A stretch of DNA of 64,000 nucleotides from Staphylococcus pasteuri (GCF_003970495.1 NZ_RXWW01000040.1:16611-80610), one strand, 5' to 3'. Counted from the first letter of the stretch, positions 1-10,569 are shown. A program made the numbers and translations. The notes: generated by a model from the letters alone, not told the origin.

Positions 1-1
1 A

Positions 2-973
2 CCTTATCCTACATATCATTCTCTCGATGATGTTAGTGAAAATGATAGTATTGCAATTATAGGAACTGGACTGGCAAGTTTAGATGTCATCAGATATGTT
101 TCTGCTCACCATCCTAAATTGCCTATACTAATGACAAGTCGTTCAGCAAATTTACCTAGTGTAAGAGGTAAAATGGTTGATATAGAATTTACTCATTTAA
201 CTAAACAACGATTCAATGATATACAAGCTCAAAATTATGGCAATGTGCCTTTAGATACAGCAGTTGATTTATTTTTAAAAGAATGCAAAGATTATGGCAT
301 TAATTTTGAAAAACTAGTTAATAGAAGAACTGGAGACCACATTAAAGATTTACAATTTGATTTGGAACATGAAAAGGAAATTGGCATATTTCAAAGTATC
401 GTTGAACTGTTAAAAGAGAATTTAAATTGGATTTGGAATAGTTTAAGTATTGAAGATCAACAAGAATTTAATCGTCGTTATACAAAAATAATTCAACTTA
501 ATTCCAATCCTATGCCTCCTAGAACTGCCCGTTTACTTATAGATTTATTAGAAAACGAAGCATTAATTATTCGTAAAAATTTAAGAAACATTTATCACGA
601 CGATGGATTATTCCATTTACAATATGAAGAGGAAAAAGATATTGAAGATTTTGATGTGGTTATTAACGCTACTGGTTCTAAAACTCATTTAAATGAACTG
701 GATGAAGATGATCAATTAATACTAAATCTTGAAAATAGACAAATTGTTCAGGCACATCCAATGGGCGGTATTCAAATCATACCAGAGACAAACCAAGTGA
801 TTAGCCCTAGATTTGGTACACTAACGAATGTTATTGCTATAGGTCAAATGACTAATGGGGTTAATAAACTTAGAAACGGTGTCAAAATGATTGTGAATCA
901 AGTAGCCAACGCTGTTGATAGATTATATGAAACACAACAAGATTTGGATAACCTTGATAAAGAGAATCATTAA
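2..973 (+). CDS. FAD/NAD(P)-binding protein, C-terminal part (5' end outside window)
   Basis: The frame is open from base 2, so the start lies before the window. The visible part begins with a nucleotide-binding segment (IAIIGTGLASLD) and later has VINATGS and AIGQMTNGV, typical of the FAD-NAD(P)-binding family related to pfam13454. The middle is helical and charged. The exact substrate is unknown; proteins of this family are flavoprotein oxidoreductases of unassigned function. It ends at TAA about 200 bases before the FMN riboswitch and is not part of the rib operon. No terminator is obvious right after the stop; bases 974-1173 look like plain AT-rich promoter sequence for the rib operon. 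Confidence 0.75.
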   Translation, partial: PYPTYHSLDDVSENDSIAIIGTGLASLDVIRYVSAHHPKLPILMTSRSANLPSVRGKMVDIEFTHLTKQRFNDIQAQNYGNVPLDTAVDLFLKECKDYGINFEKLVNRRTGDHIKDLQFDLEHEKEIGIFQSIVELLKENLNWIWNSLSIEDQQEFNRRYTKIIQLNSNPMPPRTARLLIDLLENEALIIRKNLRNIYHDDGLFHLQYEEEKDIEDFDVVINATGSKTHLNELDEDDQLILNLENRQIVQAHPMGGIQIIPETNQVISPRFGTLTNVIAIGQMTNGVNKLRNGVKMIVNQVANAVDRLYETQQDLDNLDKENH

Positions 974-1173
974 TCCTTAAATATCTAATAAAATTAAATA
1001 CTTATCTGGTATTTGATTATAGTTAAAAATAAAATTTGATAATTAAAATTAAATCTATCTCTTTAATTAAGTACAATGTATAGTAATTGTTTTTTTGAAA
1101 TAGGTGTAGTAGAATTTGAATTGTAGTCATTGAGATTACGATACTCAATTAACCTTTAACAATTTCATATTCA

Positions 1174-1298
1174 ATTCTTTCGGGGCAGGGTGTAATTCCC
1201 AACCGGCAGTGATAAAGCCTGCGACCTGCTAACATTTGTTAGTGGCTGATCTAGTGAGAATCTAGAGCCGACAGTTAAAGTCTGGATGGGAGAAAGAA
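1174..1298 (+). promoter_or_regulatory. FMN riboswitch (RFN element)
   Basis: The conserved RFN blocks are all present in order: the GGGGCAGGGTG start, CCCAACCGGCAGT, AGCCTGCGACC, the variable arm, GATCTAGTGAGAATCTAGAGCCGACAG (split here across two helices) and GTCTGGATGGGAGAAAGAA. It binds flavin mononucleotide and, in Firmicute rib operons, causes early transcription termination when FMN is plentiful. It lies upstream of ribD, with a terminator hairpin between it and the start codon. Confidence 0.96.
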
Positions 1299-1397
1299 TG
1301 ACGATTATCGACACTAACATATATTTGTATAAGTATGTGTTTAATGAAGTATGTTTATGTTAAGTATAAATATGCTTTTATAAAGATATATAAATTG

Positions 1398-1442
1398 CCT
1401 TATGCCTTGAAACAATAATTTTCAATGGTATAAGGTTTTTTA
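1398..1442 (+). terminator. Riboswitch-controlled terminator before ribD
   Basis: A long stem pairs CCTTATGCC-TTGAAA with TTTCAA-TGG-TATAAGG and is followed by seven T residues. It ends 17 bases before the ribD start, so it is the expression platform of the FMN riboswitch rather than the end of an upstream gene. Confidence 0.85.
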
Positions 1443-1459
1443 ATTTTAGAGGTGATATA

Positions 1460-2503
1460 TTGAGTAATTTTATGAATTATGCCATCCAACTTGCACAAAT
1501 GGTTGATGGTCAAACTGGTGTAAATCCACCTGTAGGTTCTGTAGTAGTCAAAAATGGCAGAATTGTAGGTATTGGTGCACATTTGCGTAAAGGCGATAAA
1601 CACGCTGAAGTTCAAGCCTTAGACATGGCGAAATCAGAAGCAAAAGGTGCAACAATATATGTATCATTAGAACCATGTACACATCATGGCTCTACTCCTC
1701 CTTGTGTAAATAAAATTATAGAAGCAGGAATTCAAAAAGTGATTTATGCTGTTAAAGATACAACATTAATATCACAAGGTGATGACATATTACAAAATGC
1801 AGGTATTGAAGTTGAATTTCAATATAACGCTGTAGCCGCACAACTATATCAAGATTTCTTTACTGCTAAACGTAATGAGATACCAGAATTAACAGTTAAA
1901 GTCTCAGCAAGCTTAGATGGGAAACAGGCTACAGATAATGGTGAAAGTAAATGGATTACTAACAAAGATGTTAAAAAGGATGTCTATCAATTACGTCATA
2001 ACCACGATGCAGTATTAACAGGAAGAAAAACGATTGAAGCAGACGATCCTTTATATACTACTCGGATTGAAGATGGTAAACATCCTGTTCGTGTCATTTT
2101 AAGTAAAAGTGGTAAGTTGGATTTTCAACAACAACTTTTCAATGATGACTCATCTCCAATTTGGATTTACACAGAGAATAAAACGTTAACAACAGAAAAA
2201 AATAATATAACTATAATATATATGAATCAATGTGATATTGAGTCAATTTTGAAAGACTTATATCAAAAAGGTATCGGGAAATTGTTAGTCGAAGCAGGTC
2301 CCGAAATTACTTCAGAATTTCTCCAATCTGATCATCTAGATCACCTAGTACTTTATTTTGCCCCGAAAATAATAGGTGGTTCTGGTAAATATCAATTTTT
2401 CAAAACTGATAAAACGATAGCACTACCAGACACTACACAATTTGAAATTGTTAATTCCACGTTAATTAATCAAAATATTAAATTAATCTTGCGAAAGAAG
2501 TGA
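1460..2503 (+). CDS. ribD: Riboflavin biosynthesis deaminase/reductase RibD
   Basis: Bifunctional enzyme of riboflavin synthesis: it deaminates the pyrimidine intermediate and then reduces its ribose side chain using NADPH. The N-terminal deaminase domain has the zinc motif HAEVQAL (about residues 49-55) and EPCTHHGSTPPC (about 72-83). The C-terminal half is a reductase domain beginning near VKVSASLDGK. At 347 residues it has the usual length. The start is TTG with AGGTGAT five bases upstream; the next ATG is four codons in, but the TTG start matches the family N-terminus MS(N/Q)FM. First gene of the rib operon; TGA stop six bases before ribE. Confidence 0.95.
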   Translation: MSNFMNYAIQLAQMVDGQTGVNPPVGSVVVKNGRIVGIGAHLRKGDKHAEVQALDMAKSEAKGATIYVSLEPCTHHGSTPPCVNKIIEAGIQKVIYAVKDTTLISQGDDILQNAGIEVEFQYNAVAAQLYQDFFTAKRNEIPELTVKVSASLDGKQATDNGESKWITNKDVKKDVYQLRHNHDAVLTGRKTIEADDPLYTTRIEDGKHPVRVILSKSGKLDFQQQLFNDDSSPIWIYTENKTLTTEKNNITIIYMNQCDIESILKDLYQKGIGKLLVEAGPEITSEFLQSDHLDHLVLYFAPKIIGGSGKYQFFKTDKTIALPDTTQFEIVNSTLINQNIKLILRKK

Positions 2504-2509
2504 TTGCAG

Positions 2510-3142
2510 GTGTTTACAGGCATCATTGAAGAAGTTGGTACTGTTCAACAAGTTCGTACTCAGCAATCAGTTAGAACTTTAGTTATTGCTGCAGACAAAA
2601 TATTAGAAGATGTGCATGTTGGCGATTCAATTAGTGTAAACGGTGCATGTTTGACTGTTATAGATTTTGATGAACAATCGTTTTCAGTACAAGTGATTAG
2701 AGGTACAGAAAATAAAACCTATCTTGCTGACGTACAGCGTCATACCGAAGTGAACTTAGAACGTGCTATGAGTGGAAATGGACGTTTTGGTGGCCATTTT
2801 GTTTTAGGTCATGTTGATGACTTAGGCACAATAATAAAAATTAATGAATCTGCTAATTCTATGATTATTAAAATTCAAGCATCCAAGTCATTACTTAATC
2901 AAATGGTTAAACAAGGATCTATAACTGTCGATGGAACAAGTTTAACTATTTTTGATCTCCATTCAGATGCTTTTGATATTCATCTGATTCCTGAAACAAG
3001 ACGATCTACTATTTTATCGAATAAAAAGGTAGGAGATAAAGTTCATCTAGAATCAGATGTGCTCTTTAAATATGTAGAAAATATATTTAAGCAAAATAAA
3101 TCTAATTTGACTGAAGAAAAACTAAAAGCATTTGGTTTTTAG
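2510..3142 (+). CDS. ribE: Riboflavin synthase alpha subunit RibE
   Basis: Catalyses dismutation of two 6,7-dimethyl-8-ribityllumazine molecules to riboflavin. The protein has the duplicated lumazine-binding fold: the first copy begins MFTGIIEE, and the second begins near GHFVLGHVDD (about residue 96). I start it at GTG 2510, which gives the conserved MFTGIIEE N-terminus and 210 residues; a TTG six bases earlier is in frame but adds MQ and has no better ribosome site. AGAAGTG at the end of ribD serves as ribosome-binding site, so the two genes are probably translationally coupled. Confidence 0.93.
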   Translation: MFTGIIEEVGTVQQVRTQQSVRTLVIAADKILEDVHVGDSISVNGACLTVIDFDEQSFSVQVIRGTENKTYLADVQRHTEVNLERAMSGNGRFGGHFVLGHVDDLGTIIKINESANSMIIKIQASKSLLNQMVKQGSITVDGTSLTIFDLHSDAFDIHLIPETRRSTILSNKKVGDKVHLESDVLFKYVENIFKQNKSNLTEEKLKAFGF

Positions 3143-3158
3143 GGGGAGGAAATAAAAT

Positions 3159-4340
3159 ATGGAATTCGACAAAATTGAACATGCATTAGACGCTTTAAAA
3201 AAAGGTTACAGTATAATTGTAGTTGATGACGAAGATAGGGAAAATGAAGGAGACCTTATTGCAATTACTGAATGGATGAAAGATGAAACTATTAATTTTA
3301 TGGCTAAAGAAGCAAGAGGTTTAATTTGTTCACCAATTGGTTCAAGTATCAGTGATAAGTTATCTTTAAATCCAATGGAGACAAACAATTCAGATGTATT
3401 CGGGACTAATTTTACTGTAAGTGTTGATCATATTGATACAACAACAGGTATTAGTGCTCATGAAAGAACATTAACTGCGAGAGCTTTAATTAATGATGCA
3501 TCTATAGCTGAAGACTTTAATCGACCTGGTCATTTGTTCCCACTAATTGCTAAAGACAACGGTGTACTTGAAAGAAATGGCCATACAGAAGCGGCAGTAG
3601 ATCTAGCAAAAATGACAGGTGCTAAACCTGCTGGTGTTATTTGTGAAATTATGAATGAAGATGGAACAATGGCAAAAGGCGAAGATCTTCAAGCTTTTAA
3701 AGAAAAACATGGTTTGGTAATGATAACTATAGAAAGTTTAATAGAGTATCGACGTATTAATGAATCACATGTGAATTTAAATGCAAAAGTTAAAATGCCG
3801 ACAGACTTTGGTACTTTTGATATGTATGGTTTTACGACTGACTTTAGTGATGAAGAAATTGTTGTAGTGACTAAAGGAGAGGTTCGTCCTCATGAAAATG
3901 TTCGTATCCATTCAGCGTGTCTTACTGGAGATATTTTCCATAGTCAAAGATGTGACTGTGGAGCACAGCTTGAAGCTTCAATGGAATATATTGAACAACA
4001 TGGTGGAATGATTATTTATTTACCTCAAGAGGGTCGAGGTATAGGCTTAATGAACAAATTACGAGCATATGAATTAATAGAAAAAGGCTATGATACTGTA
4101 ACTGCTAACTTAGCTTTAGGATTTGATGATGATTTACGAGATTATAATATTGCTGCACAAATTCTTAAATACTTTAACGTTGAAAAAGTAAATTTGTTAA
4201 GTAATAATCCTAAGAAATTTGAAGGCTTAACAGAATACGGTATTAATATTCAAAAACGTATAGAACTTATAGTACCAGAAACTAAATATAATCATGATTA
4301 TATGACAACTAAAAAAGAAAAAATGGGACATTTAATTTAG
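3159..4340 (+). CDS. ribBA: Bifunctional DHBP synthase / GTP cyclohydrolase II RibBA
   Basis: Makes both precursors of the lumazine: 3,4-dihydroxy-2-butanone 4-phosphate from ribulose 5-phosphate, and the pyrimidine from GTP. The N-terminal RibB domain (about 1-200) shows the acidic loop DDEDRENEGD (23-32). The C-terminal RibA domain (about 205-393) shows the zinc cysteines Cys254, Cys265 and Cys267 (RCDCGAQL) and the catalytic segment PQEGRGIGL. A strong GGGGGAGG site precedes the ATG. It sits between ribE and ribH with short gaps. Confidence 0.96.
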   Translation: MEFDKIEHALDALKKGYSIIVVDDEDRENEGDLIAITEWMKDETINFMAKEARGLICSPIGSSISDKLSLNPMETNNSDVFGTNFTVSVDHIDTTTGISAHERTLTARALINDASIAEDFNRPGHLFPLIAKDNGVLERNGHTEAAVDLAKMTGAKPAGVICEIMNEDGTMAKGEDLQAFKEKHGLVMITIESLIEYRRINESHVNLNAKVKMPTDFGTFDMYGFTTDFSDEEIVVVTKGEVRPHENVRIHSACLTGDIFHSQRCDCGAQLEASMEYIEQHGGMIIYLPQEGRGIGLMNKLRAYELIEKGYDTVTANLALGFDDDLRDYNIAAQILKYFNVEKVNLLSNNPKKFEGLTEYGINIQKRIELIVPETKYNHDYMTTKKEKMGHLI

Positions 4341-4352
4341 GAGGATATTAAA

Positions 4353-4811
4353 ATGAATTTTGAAGGTAAATTAATAGGTAAAGATTTAAAAGTAGCTATC
4401 GTAGTTAGTAGATTTAATGATTTTATCACTGGTAGATTATTAGAAGGTGCAAAAGATACATTTATTAGACATGATGTTGATGAAAGTAATATTGATGTTG
4501 CCTATGTACCAGGTGCATTTGAAATCCCTATGGTGGCAAGAAAACTAGCTCAAAAAGGTGATTATGATGCGGTTGTTACATTAGGATGTGTAATTAGAGG
4601 TGCAACATCACACTATGACTATGTTTGTAATGAAGTAGCAAAAGGCGTTTCCAAAGCAAATGAAGTAACAGATGTACCAGTCATATTTGGTATATTAACA
4701 ACTGAAAGTATTGAACAAGCTGTTGAACGTGCAGGAACTAAAGCAGGTAATAAAGGTGCAGAAGCGGCAGTAAGCGCAATTGAAATGGCTAATTTAATAA
4801 AACAATTTTAA
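4353..4811 (+). CDS. ribH: 6,7-dimethyl-8-ribityllumazine synthase RibH
   Basis: Condenses the pyrimidine and dihydroxybutanone phosphate made by RibD and RibBA into the lumazine that RibE uses. Visible signatures are [22 protein letters not shown] and FGILTTE, spread along 152 residues, the usual length of the beta subunit that assembles into an icosahedral capsid. TTAGGAGG lies just before the ATG. Last gene of the operon, followed by a strong terminator. Confidence 0.96.
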   Translation: MNFEGKLIGKDLKVAIVVSRFNDFITGRLLEGAKDTFIRHDVDESNIDVAYVPGAFEIPMVARKLAQKGDYDAVVTLGCVIRGATSHYDYVCNEVAKGVSKANEVTDVPVIFGILTTESIEQAVERAGTKAGNKGAEAAVSAIEMANLIKQF

Positions 4812-4816
4812 TTATA

Positions 4817-4848
4817 AAAACTCGGTTGTTTTCAACCGAGTTTTGTTT
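4817..4848. terminator. Bidirectional terminator between ribH and putA
   Basis: Perfect 12-bp stem, AAAACTCGGTTG with CAACCGAGTTTT, around a TTTT loop. It has a T-rich 3' side on both strands. It ends the rib operon on the plus strand and the convergent putA on the minus strand. Confidence 0.9.
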
Positions 4849-4850
4849 TC

Positions 4851-5852
4851 TTATTTACGAATATATTTTGAAATTAAGCCTAAAATAGATGCAGATCCTA
4901 GTACAATTGCTGAAAATAATCCTGCTTTTTTAAGCGTTTCTGGCGTTGCGAATTCTTTTACAGCTAATGATAAGTTTTGAGGTCTTTCAGCTAATCTTCT
5001 CATAAAGTAAGCAAACCAATCATCACCATAAGGAACATAAACAGTGAAATGATAGCCTTCATTTGCAATTGATTGGGCTAGGTCAGAACGGAAACCGTAT
5101 AACATTTGGAATTCCATTTGATTTTTTTCAATATGATTTTCTTTCATAAATTGTTTTACATGGCTAATGATTTCATGATCATGAGTAGCAACTGATGTAA
5201 AATTTTTTGCGTTTAAAAGACGTTTTTCGATAATTTTAATATAGTTAGCATCGATGTCTTCTTTAGTTTGGTACGCTATTGTTTCATCTTCTTTATATGC
5301 ACCTTTTACTAATCTTAATCGTAAATTAGGGTATTTATCTATCAGTTTTTCGGCATCGTATAAATAACCTTGAATAACTGTTCCTACATTTTTAAATTCA
5401 CCTTTTAATTTATCTAATACTTCTACAATTTGTTGAAGACTATCATATTTTTCAGTATCAATATTAATATGCATATTGTCATATTCGTTAGCTTTTAGTA
5501 AAATTTCTCTTAAATTTTGGTATGCAAGATCTAAATCGAAATTACTTCCTAACAAACTTAATTTAACAGACATATGTGCATCAACATTATATTGATTTAT
5601 AGCTTCCATTATTTCAAGGATTTCTTCTTTAGCTTTTTGACTTTCTTTCTCAGTCGTAACAAATTCCCCTAAATTATCCACAGTAACTGAAATTTTATTT
5701 TCATTTAAATATTCAATTGTTTCTATCAATTGTGGAATTGTGTTCCCAGCAACAACTTTATTAGCACCCATTCTAGGACCGACTTGCTTAGCTGCGTCAT
5801 TTAAATATTTGTTATTAGACAAAGCTATAAATATATTTTTAAAAACTCCCAT
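4851..5852 (-). CDS. putA: Proline dehydrogenase (monofunctional PutA)
   Basis: FAD-dependent oxidation of proline to pyrroline-5-carboxylate, the first step of proline catabolism at the membrane. The TIM-barrel family signatures are present: VKGAYKE, VATHDHEI, MLYGFRSDLA and the C-terminal RRLAERPQN that contacts proline and FAD. I start at the ATG at 5852 because GGAGGT lies eight bases upstream; this gives 333 residues. An in-frame longer frame extends 20 codons upstream but lacks a ribosome site. The C-terminus ends in a short hydrophobic helix (FSAIVLGSASILGLI). A cre operator lies about 70 bases upstream, so carbon catabolite repression is likely. Confidence 0.92.
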   Translation of the reverse strand: MGVFKNIFIALSNNKYLNDAAKQVGPRMGANKVVAGNTIPQLIETIEYLNENKISVTVDNLGEFVTTEKESQKAKEEILEIMEAINQYNVDAHMSVKLSLLGSNFDLDLAYQNLREILLKANEYDNMHINIDTEKYDSLQQIVEVLDKLKGEFKNVGTVIQGYLYDAEKLIDKYPNLRLRLVKGAYKEDETIAYQTKEDIDANYIKIIEKRLLNAKNFTSVATHDHEIISHVKQFMKENHIEKNQMEFQMLYGFRSDLAQSIANEGYHFTVYVPYGDDWFAYFMRRLAERPQNLSLAVKEFATPETLKKAGLFSAIVLGSASILGLISKYIRK

Positions 5853-5919
5853 CGTACATACCTCCATAACCCAATAACAATCATTGTTTAAAAATAGTGT
5901 ATCATGAAACATTTATTCA

Positions 5920-5933
5920 AGAAAGCGTTTACA
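5920..5933 (-). promoter_or_regulatory. cre site upstream of putA
   Basis: On the minus strand the sequence is TGTAAACGCTTTCT, which fits the CcpA consensus TGWAANCGNTNWCA at every position except the last. It lies directly beside a -35-like TTGAAT on the same strand, 68 bases before the putA start. CcpA itself is encoded at about 49.8 kb. Confidence 0.7.
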
Positions 5934-6084
5934 TAAAGAAATTAATAAAATTTATTGCAAAATTACATCAAAAGTAAATGGTTTGATACCAAATAAATAA
6001 GTTGATTATTTAAAATGGCATTCAATTGTTATGTTTTGCTATAATTATGATACTAAAGACTATTGATAAAGGAGCAATTATAGA

Positions 6085-6912
6085 ATGTGGAAGTGGGAAA
6101 CTGAAAATGACGCGAAAGGCGTTGTTGTCATTGCTCATAATATATTAGAACATACAGGTCGATATGCTTATGTCATTACGATGTTAAGAAGAAATGGTTA
6201 TCATGTTATTATGGGTGATTTACCTGGACAAGGACAGACATCTCGAGCAAATAAAGGTCAAATTGAAGATTTTAATGAATATCATGAAAATGTTCTAGAG
6301 TGGATTAAGATAGCCAACGAGTATAAAATTCCAACATTTGTACTTGGAGTTGGTTTAGGTGGATTAATATTATTAAATTTACTTGAACGTGTTGAATTAC
6401 CTATTGAAGGTCTAATGTTAATTTCACCACTATTAGAATTTAATCAATCAGGCAAGGGTAGAAAGAATAAATTGCTTTCTAATGTTGGTAAAGCATCTAA
6501 AGATACTCGTTTTAAAATTGGTATCACAGCACAAGATTTAACTCGTAATGATGAGGTCATTGAAGAAACTGAAAATGATGCTTTAATGTTAAAAAAAGTG
6601 ACATATCATTGGTATAACTTAGTCAGTGAAACAATGAAAGAAACAATGGAACACATTAAAGATATTAAATCACTACCGACATTAATTATGTTTGGTACAG
6701 AAGATATTATTTCTGATATTTCTGCCACAAAAGAACTAAAAGATAAGCTTGCTAATAATGAATTATATTATAAAGTATGGAATGGTCTGTATCATGAAAT
6801 ACATAATGAACCAGAACGTGATCAAGTCATGCGTTATGTACTTACATTTTTAAATAATAGTGTTAACACAATGGGCTTCATCGTTGAGGAAGAAGAGATA
6901 GAAGATATATAA
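6085..6912 (+). CDS. Alpha/beta hydrolase, lysophospholipase/monoglyceride-lipase-like, nucleophile Ser replaced
   Basis: Belongs to the lysophospholipase (PldB/YtpA-like, Hydrolase_4) family. The oxyanion-strand motif HNILEHTGRY (residues 19-28) and the DLPGQGQTS strand are typical. The acid region (FGTEDII) and the histidine region (YHEIHNEPERDQV) are also present. The nucleophile elbow, normally GxSxG, reads GVGLG (88-92), so Gly90 stands where the catalytic serine is expected. The protein may therefore be a non-catalytic member, or use another residue. ATG 6085 follows AAAGGAG. It is monocistronic between putA (divergent) and rot. Confidence 0.8.
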   Translation: MWKWETENDAKGVVVIAHNILEHTGRYAYVITMLRRNGYHVIMGDLPGQGQTSRANKGQIEDFNEYHENVLEWIKIANEYKIPTFVLGVGLGGLILLNLLERVELPIEGLMLISPLLEFNQSGKGRKNKLLSNVGKASKDTRFKIGITAQDLTRNDEVIEETENDALMLKKVTYHWYNLVSETMKETMEHIKDIKSLPTLIMFGTEDIISDISATKELKDKLANNELYYKVWNGLYHEIHNEPERDQVMRYVLTFLNNSVNTMGFIVEEEEIEDI

Positions 6913-6996
6913 ACACCTACTTAAATAGTAGGATATTAATTCACTTTTTTATAAGGTTGATAGGCAAAAATACGTAAAATGTTTTTTAATTTGTAG

Positions 6997-7025
6997 TTGC
7001 AATTTTATTGTAGTATTGATATATT
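6997..7025 (+). promoter_or_regulatory. Candidate rot promoter and long leader region
   Basis: TTGCAA (6997-7002), 17 bases, TATATT (7020-7025) fits a SigA promoter and would start a transcript near 7032, giving a leader of about 240 bases before rot. The stretch 6913-7274 holds no gene. It also contains a perfect 14-bp palindrome ACATATGCATATGT at 7116-7129 that could be a regulator site. The promoter call rests on consensus alone. Confidence 0.45.
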
Positions 7026-7198
7026 TTGTTTGGATAAAAAATATAATTTTAATATGTAAAGAGGCTATGTGTATTAAAGTGTTTCTAATTTTACAAAATT
7101 ATATTTTTATTTATAACATATGCATATGTCTCAGTTAATCATTTCATTTATTAAGCATTCAGTTAAATTTGTACAAGCTATAAAGCATATTTTTTGAT

Positions 7199-7229
7199 TA
7201 ACCGATAGCGTCATTTCGGGGATCGGTTA
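7199..7229 (+). promoter_or_regulatory. Stem-loop in rot leader with G-rich loop (possible RNAIII target)
   Basis: Perfect 8-bp stem TAACCGAT/ATCGGTTA with a 15-base loop ending TTCGGGG. In S. aureus, RNAIII represses rot by loop-loop pairing of its C-rich loops with G-rich hairpins in the rot leader and at the ribosome site. The rot ribosome site here, TGGGAGAG at 7261-7268, is also G-rich and can sit in a small hairpin (GTAA/TTAC). Target status is an inference; the RNAIII gene is not in this window. Confidence 0.55.
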
Positions 7230-7274
7230 CTATAGGAAATATTAATTTATACTTGTAATTTGGGAGAGTTTACT

Positions 7275-7676
7275 ATGAATCAAAGGGAAAATGAAAGAGT
7301 TTACGGTATTTTGCAATTAGACAAACTATTATCAGATGTTAGCTCTATTTTTGAAACAATTCAACGAGAATATGACATGTCAAAAGAAGAAATTTTAATT
7401 TTATTAAACCTATGGGAAAAAGGTTCAATGACGTTAAAAGAAATGGATGAGTTTGTTGAAATTAAGCCTTATAAACGAACAAGAACTTATAACAATTTAG
7501 TGAATTCAGAATGGATTTATAAAGAGCGTCCACAAGATGATGAACGTACAGTAATTATTCATTTCAACGAGAAACTTGCTAAACAAAAAGATGGATTGCT
7601 AGATTTTATTGCTAAGACGATTACAGGCAAATCAGAACATATGCAGACAAGTTTAAATTCAATTTTATCAGTTTAA
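7275..7676 (+). CDS. rot: Rot, SarA-family transcriptional regulator (repressor of toxins)
   Basis: Winged-helix SarA/MarR-family DNA-binding protein. In S. aureus, Rot represses exotoxin and protease genes and activates spa, and is itself silenced by the agr effector RNAIII. The characteristic helix-turn-helix and wing segments [22 protein letters not shown] and [16 protein letters not shown] are present (each given in part). The ATG at 7275 follows GGGAGAG, giving 133 residues, the same length as S. aureus Rot; a TTG five codons earlier overlaps the ribosome site and is unlikely. Position between the lysophospholipase-like gene and ytqB matches S. aureus. Confidence 0.9.
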   Translation: MNQRENERVYGILQLDKLLSDVSSIFETIQREYDMSKEEILILLNLWEKGSMTLKEMDEFVEIKPYKRTRTYNNLVNSEWIYKERPQDDERTVIIHFNEKLAKQKDGLLDFIAKTITGKSEHMQTSLNSILSV

Positions 7677-7690
7677 CATCTGAATAGTAA

Positions 7691-7721
7691 AAAAGGGTCC
7701 GAAGTAACTTCGGATCCTTTT
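7691..7721. terminator. Bidirectional terminator between rot and ytqB
   Basis: 14-bp stem AAAAGGGTCCGAAG with CTTCGGATCCTTTT, one wobble pair, three-base loop. A-rich on one side and T-rich on the other, so it can serve both convergent genes. Confidence 0.88.
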
Positions 7722-7727
7722 ACTATA

Positions 7728-9247
<1,520 letters not shown>

Positions 9248-9352
9248 AAGACATTTTCCTTTCTATTTTGTATCTAAGTAAAGATTTTAACATACTTTAA
9301 TGTTATAGTGTCTATTATAGATTGAGAAAAATATAAAGAGGGGACTCAATAA

Positions 9353-10534
9353 ATGAATATACCAAAATCAGTATGGTGGCTTGTAATTGGGATGGCTCTA
9401 AATATTACGGGCGCCAGCTTTTTGTGGCCATTAAATACGATTTACATGAAAGAAGAACTTAATAAAAGTTTAACAATTGCTGGTGTAGTTTTATTAATTA
9501 ATTCTTTAGGTATGGTTGTAGGCAACCTACTTGGCGGTGTATTATTTGATAAACTTGGTGGTTATAAAACAATACTTATTGGTACATTTACATGTTTATT
9601 TAGTACGACGTTATTAAATTTATTCCATGGTTGGCCTTGGTACGCTGTATGGCTTGTGTTGCTTGGGTTCGGTGGCGGAATGATTATACCCGCTATTTAT
9701 GCCATGGCCGGAGCTGTTTGGCCTAATGGTGGTAGACAAACCTTTAACGCAATATATTTAGCTCAAAATATCGGCGTAGCATTAGGTGCAGCGTTAGGTG
9801 GATTTGTTGCTGAATTTAGTTTTAATTATATTTTTATGGCAAATTTAATTATGTATGTTCTATTTGCATTAGTTGCAATCACACAATTTAATTTAGAAAT
9901 AAATGCTAAACTTAAGCGACAAGATAATATTGATTTGAAAAGTCAAGAGAACGTTAGCCGATTTGTTTCATTAATTTTAGTTTGTATTGTCTTTGCTATT
10001 TGTTGGATTGGTTATATTCAATGGGAAACAACTATAGCGTCATTCACACAATCTATCCATATTTCTATGTCGCAATATAGTGTGTTATGGACAATAAACG
10101 GTATTATGATTTTAGTTGCACAACCATTAATTAGACCAGTAATCGTTCTTTTAAAAGGTAATTTAAAAAAACAAATGTTTGTTGGTATTATTATTTTTAT
10201 GTGTTCATTTTTAGTTACTAGTTTTGCGCATCAATTTTCTATATTTGTTATAGGTATGGTTATTTTAACGTTTGGTGAAATGTTTGTATGGCCGGCTGTT
10301 CCAACGATAGCTAATCAATTAGCTCCAGAAGGCAAAGTGGGACAATATCAAGGTATAGTCAATTCAGCTTCTACAGTTGGTAAAGCACTTGGACCATTAT
10401 TTGGTGGGGTGTTAGTAGATATGTTTAATATGAGAATAATGTTTTTAACAATCATTTTATTACTTGGTATTTCAATTATTATTTTAAGTTTATTTACTAA
10501 AAGTAAAGCAGCCAAAAAATATCTGGATTATTAA
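9353..10534 (+). CDS. MFS transporter (12-TM)
   Basis: 393 residues with about twelve hydrophobic segments and the major facilitator signature after TM2 (GGVLFDKLGGYKT, about residues 62-74). The C-terminal half has the related GGVLVDMFN motif. The family includes drug and metabolite exporters of the MdtG/YttB type; the substrate cannot be read from sequence. The ATG at 9353 follows GAGGGGAC. It is divergent from ytqA and probably monocistronic. S. aureus has an equivalent gene at this place before leuS. Confidence 0.85.
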   Translation: MNIPKSVWWLVIGMALNITGASFLWPLNTIYMKEELNKSLTIAGVVLLINSLGMVVGNLLGGVLFDKLGGYKTILIGTFTCLFSTTLLNLFHGWPWYAVWLVLLGFGGGMIIPAIYAMAGAVWPNGGRQTFNAIYLAQNIGVALGAALGGFVAEFSFNYIFMANLIMYVLFALVAITQFNLEINAKLKRQDNIDLKSQENVSRFVSLILVCIVFAICWIGYIQWETTIASFTQSIHISMSQYSVLWTINGIMILVAQPLIRPVIVLLKGNLKKQMFVGIIIFMCSFLVTSFAHQFSIFVIGMVILTFGEMFVWPAVPTIANQLAPEGKVGQYQGIVNSASTVGKALGPLFGGVLVDMFNMRIMFLTIILLLGISIIILSLFTKSKAAKKYLDY

Positions 10535-10569
10535 TATATCTACATTAATTAAAAATTAATAGTAACCTC

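Noticed and set aside
1400..1615. A 71-codon minus-strand frame over the rib terminator and ribD start
   Set aside because: It runs antisense through ribD and the riboswitch terminator, has no ribosome site and no recognisable domain.
2504..2509. TTG start for ribE directly after the ribD stop
   Set aside because: GTG 2510 yields the conserved MFTGIIEE N-terminus and better spacing to AGAAGTG.
4851..5912. Longer putA frame starting at 5912
   Set aside because: The extra 20 residues lack a ribosome site and cover the GGAGGT that serves ATG 5852.
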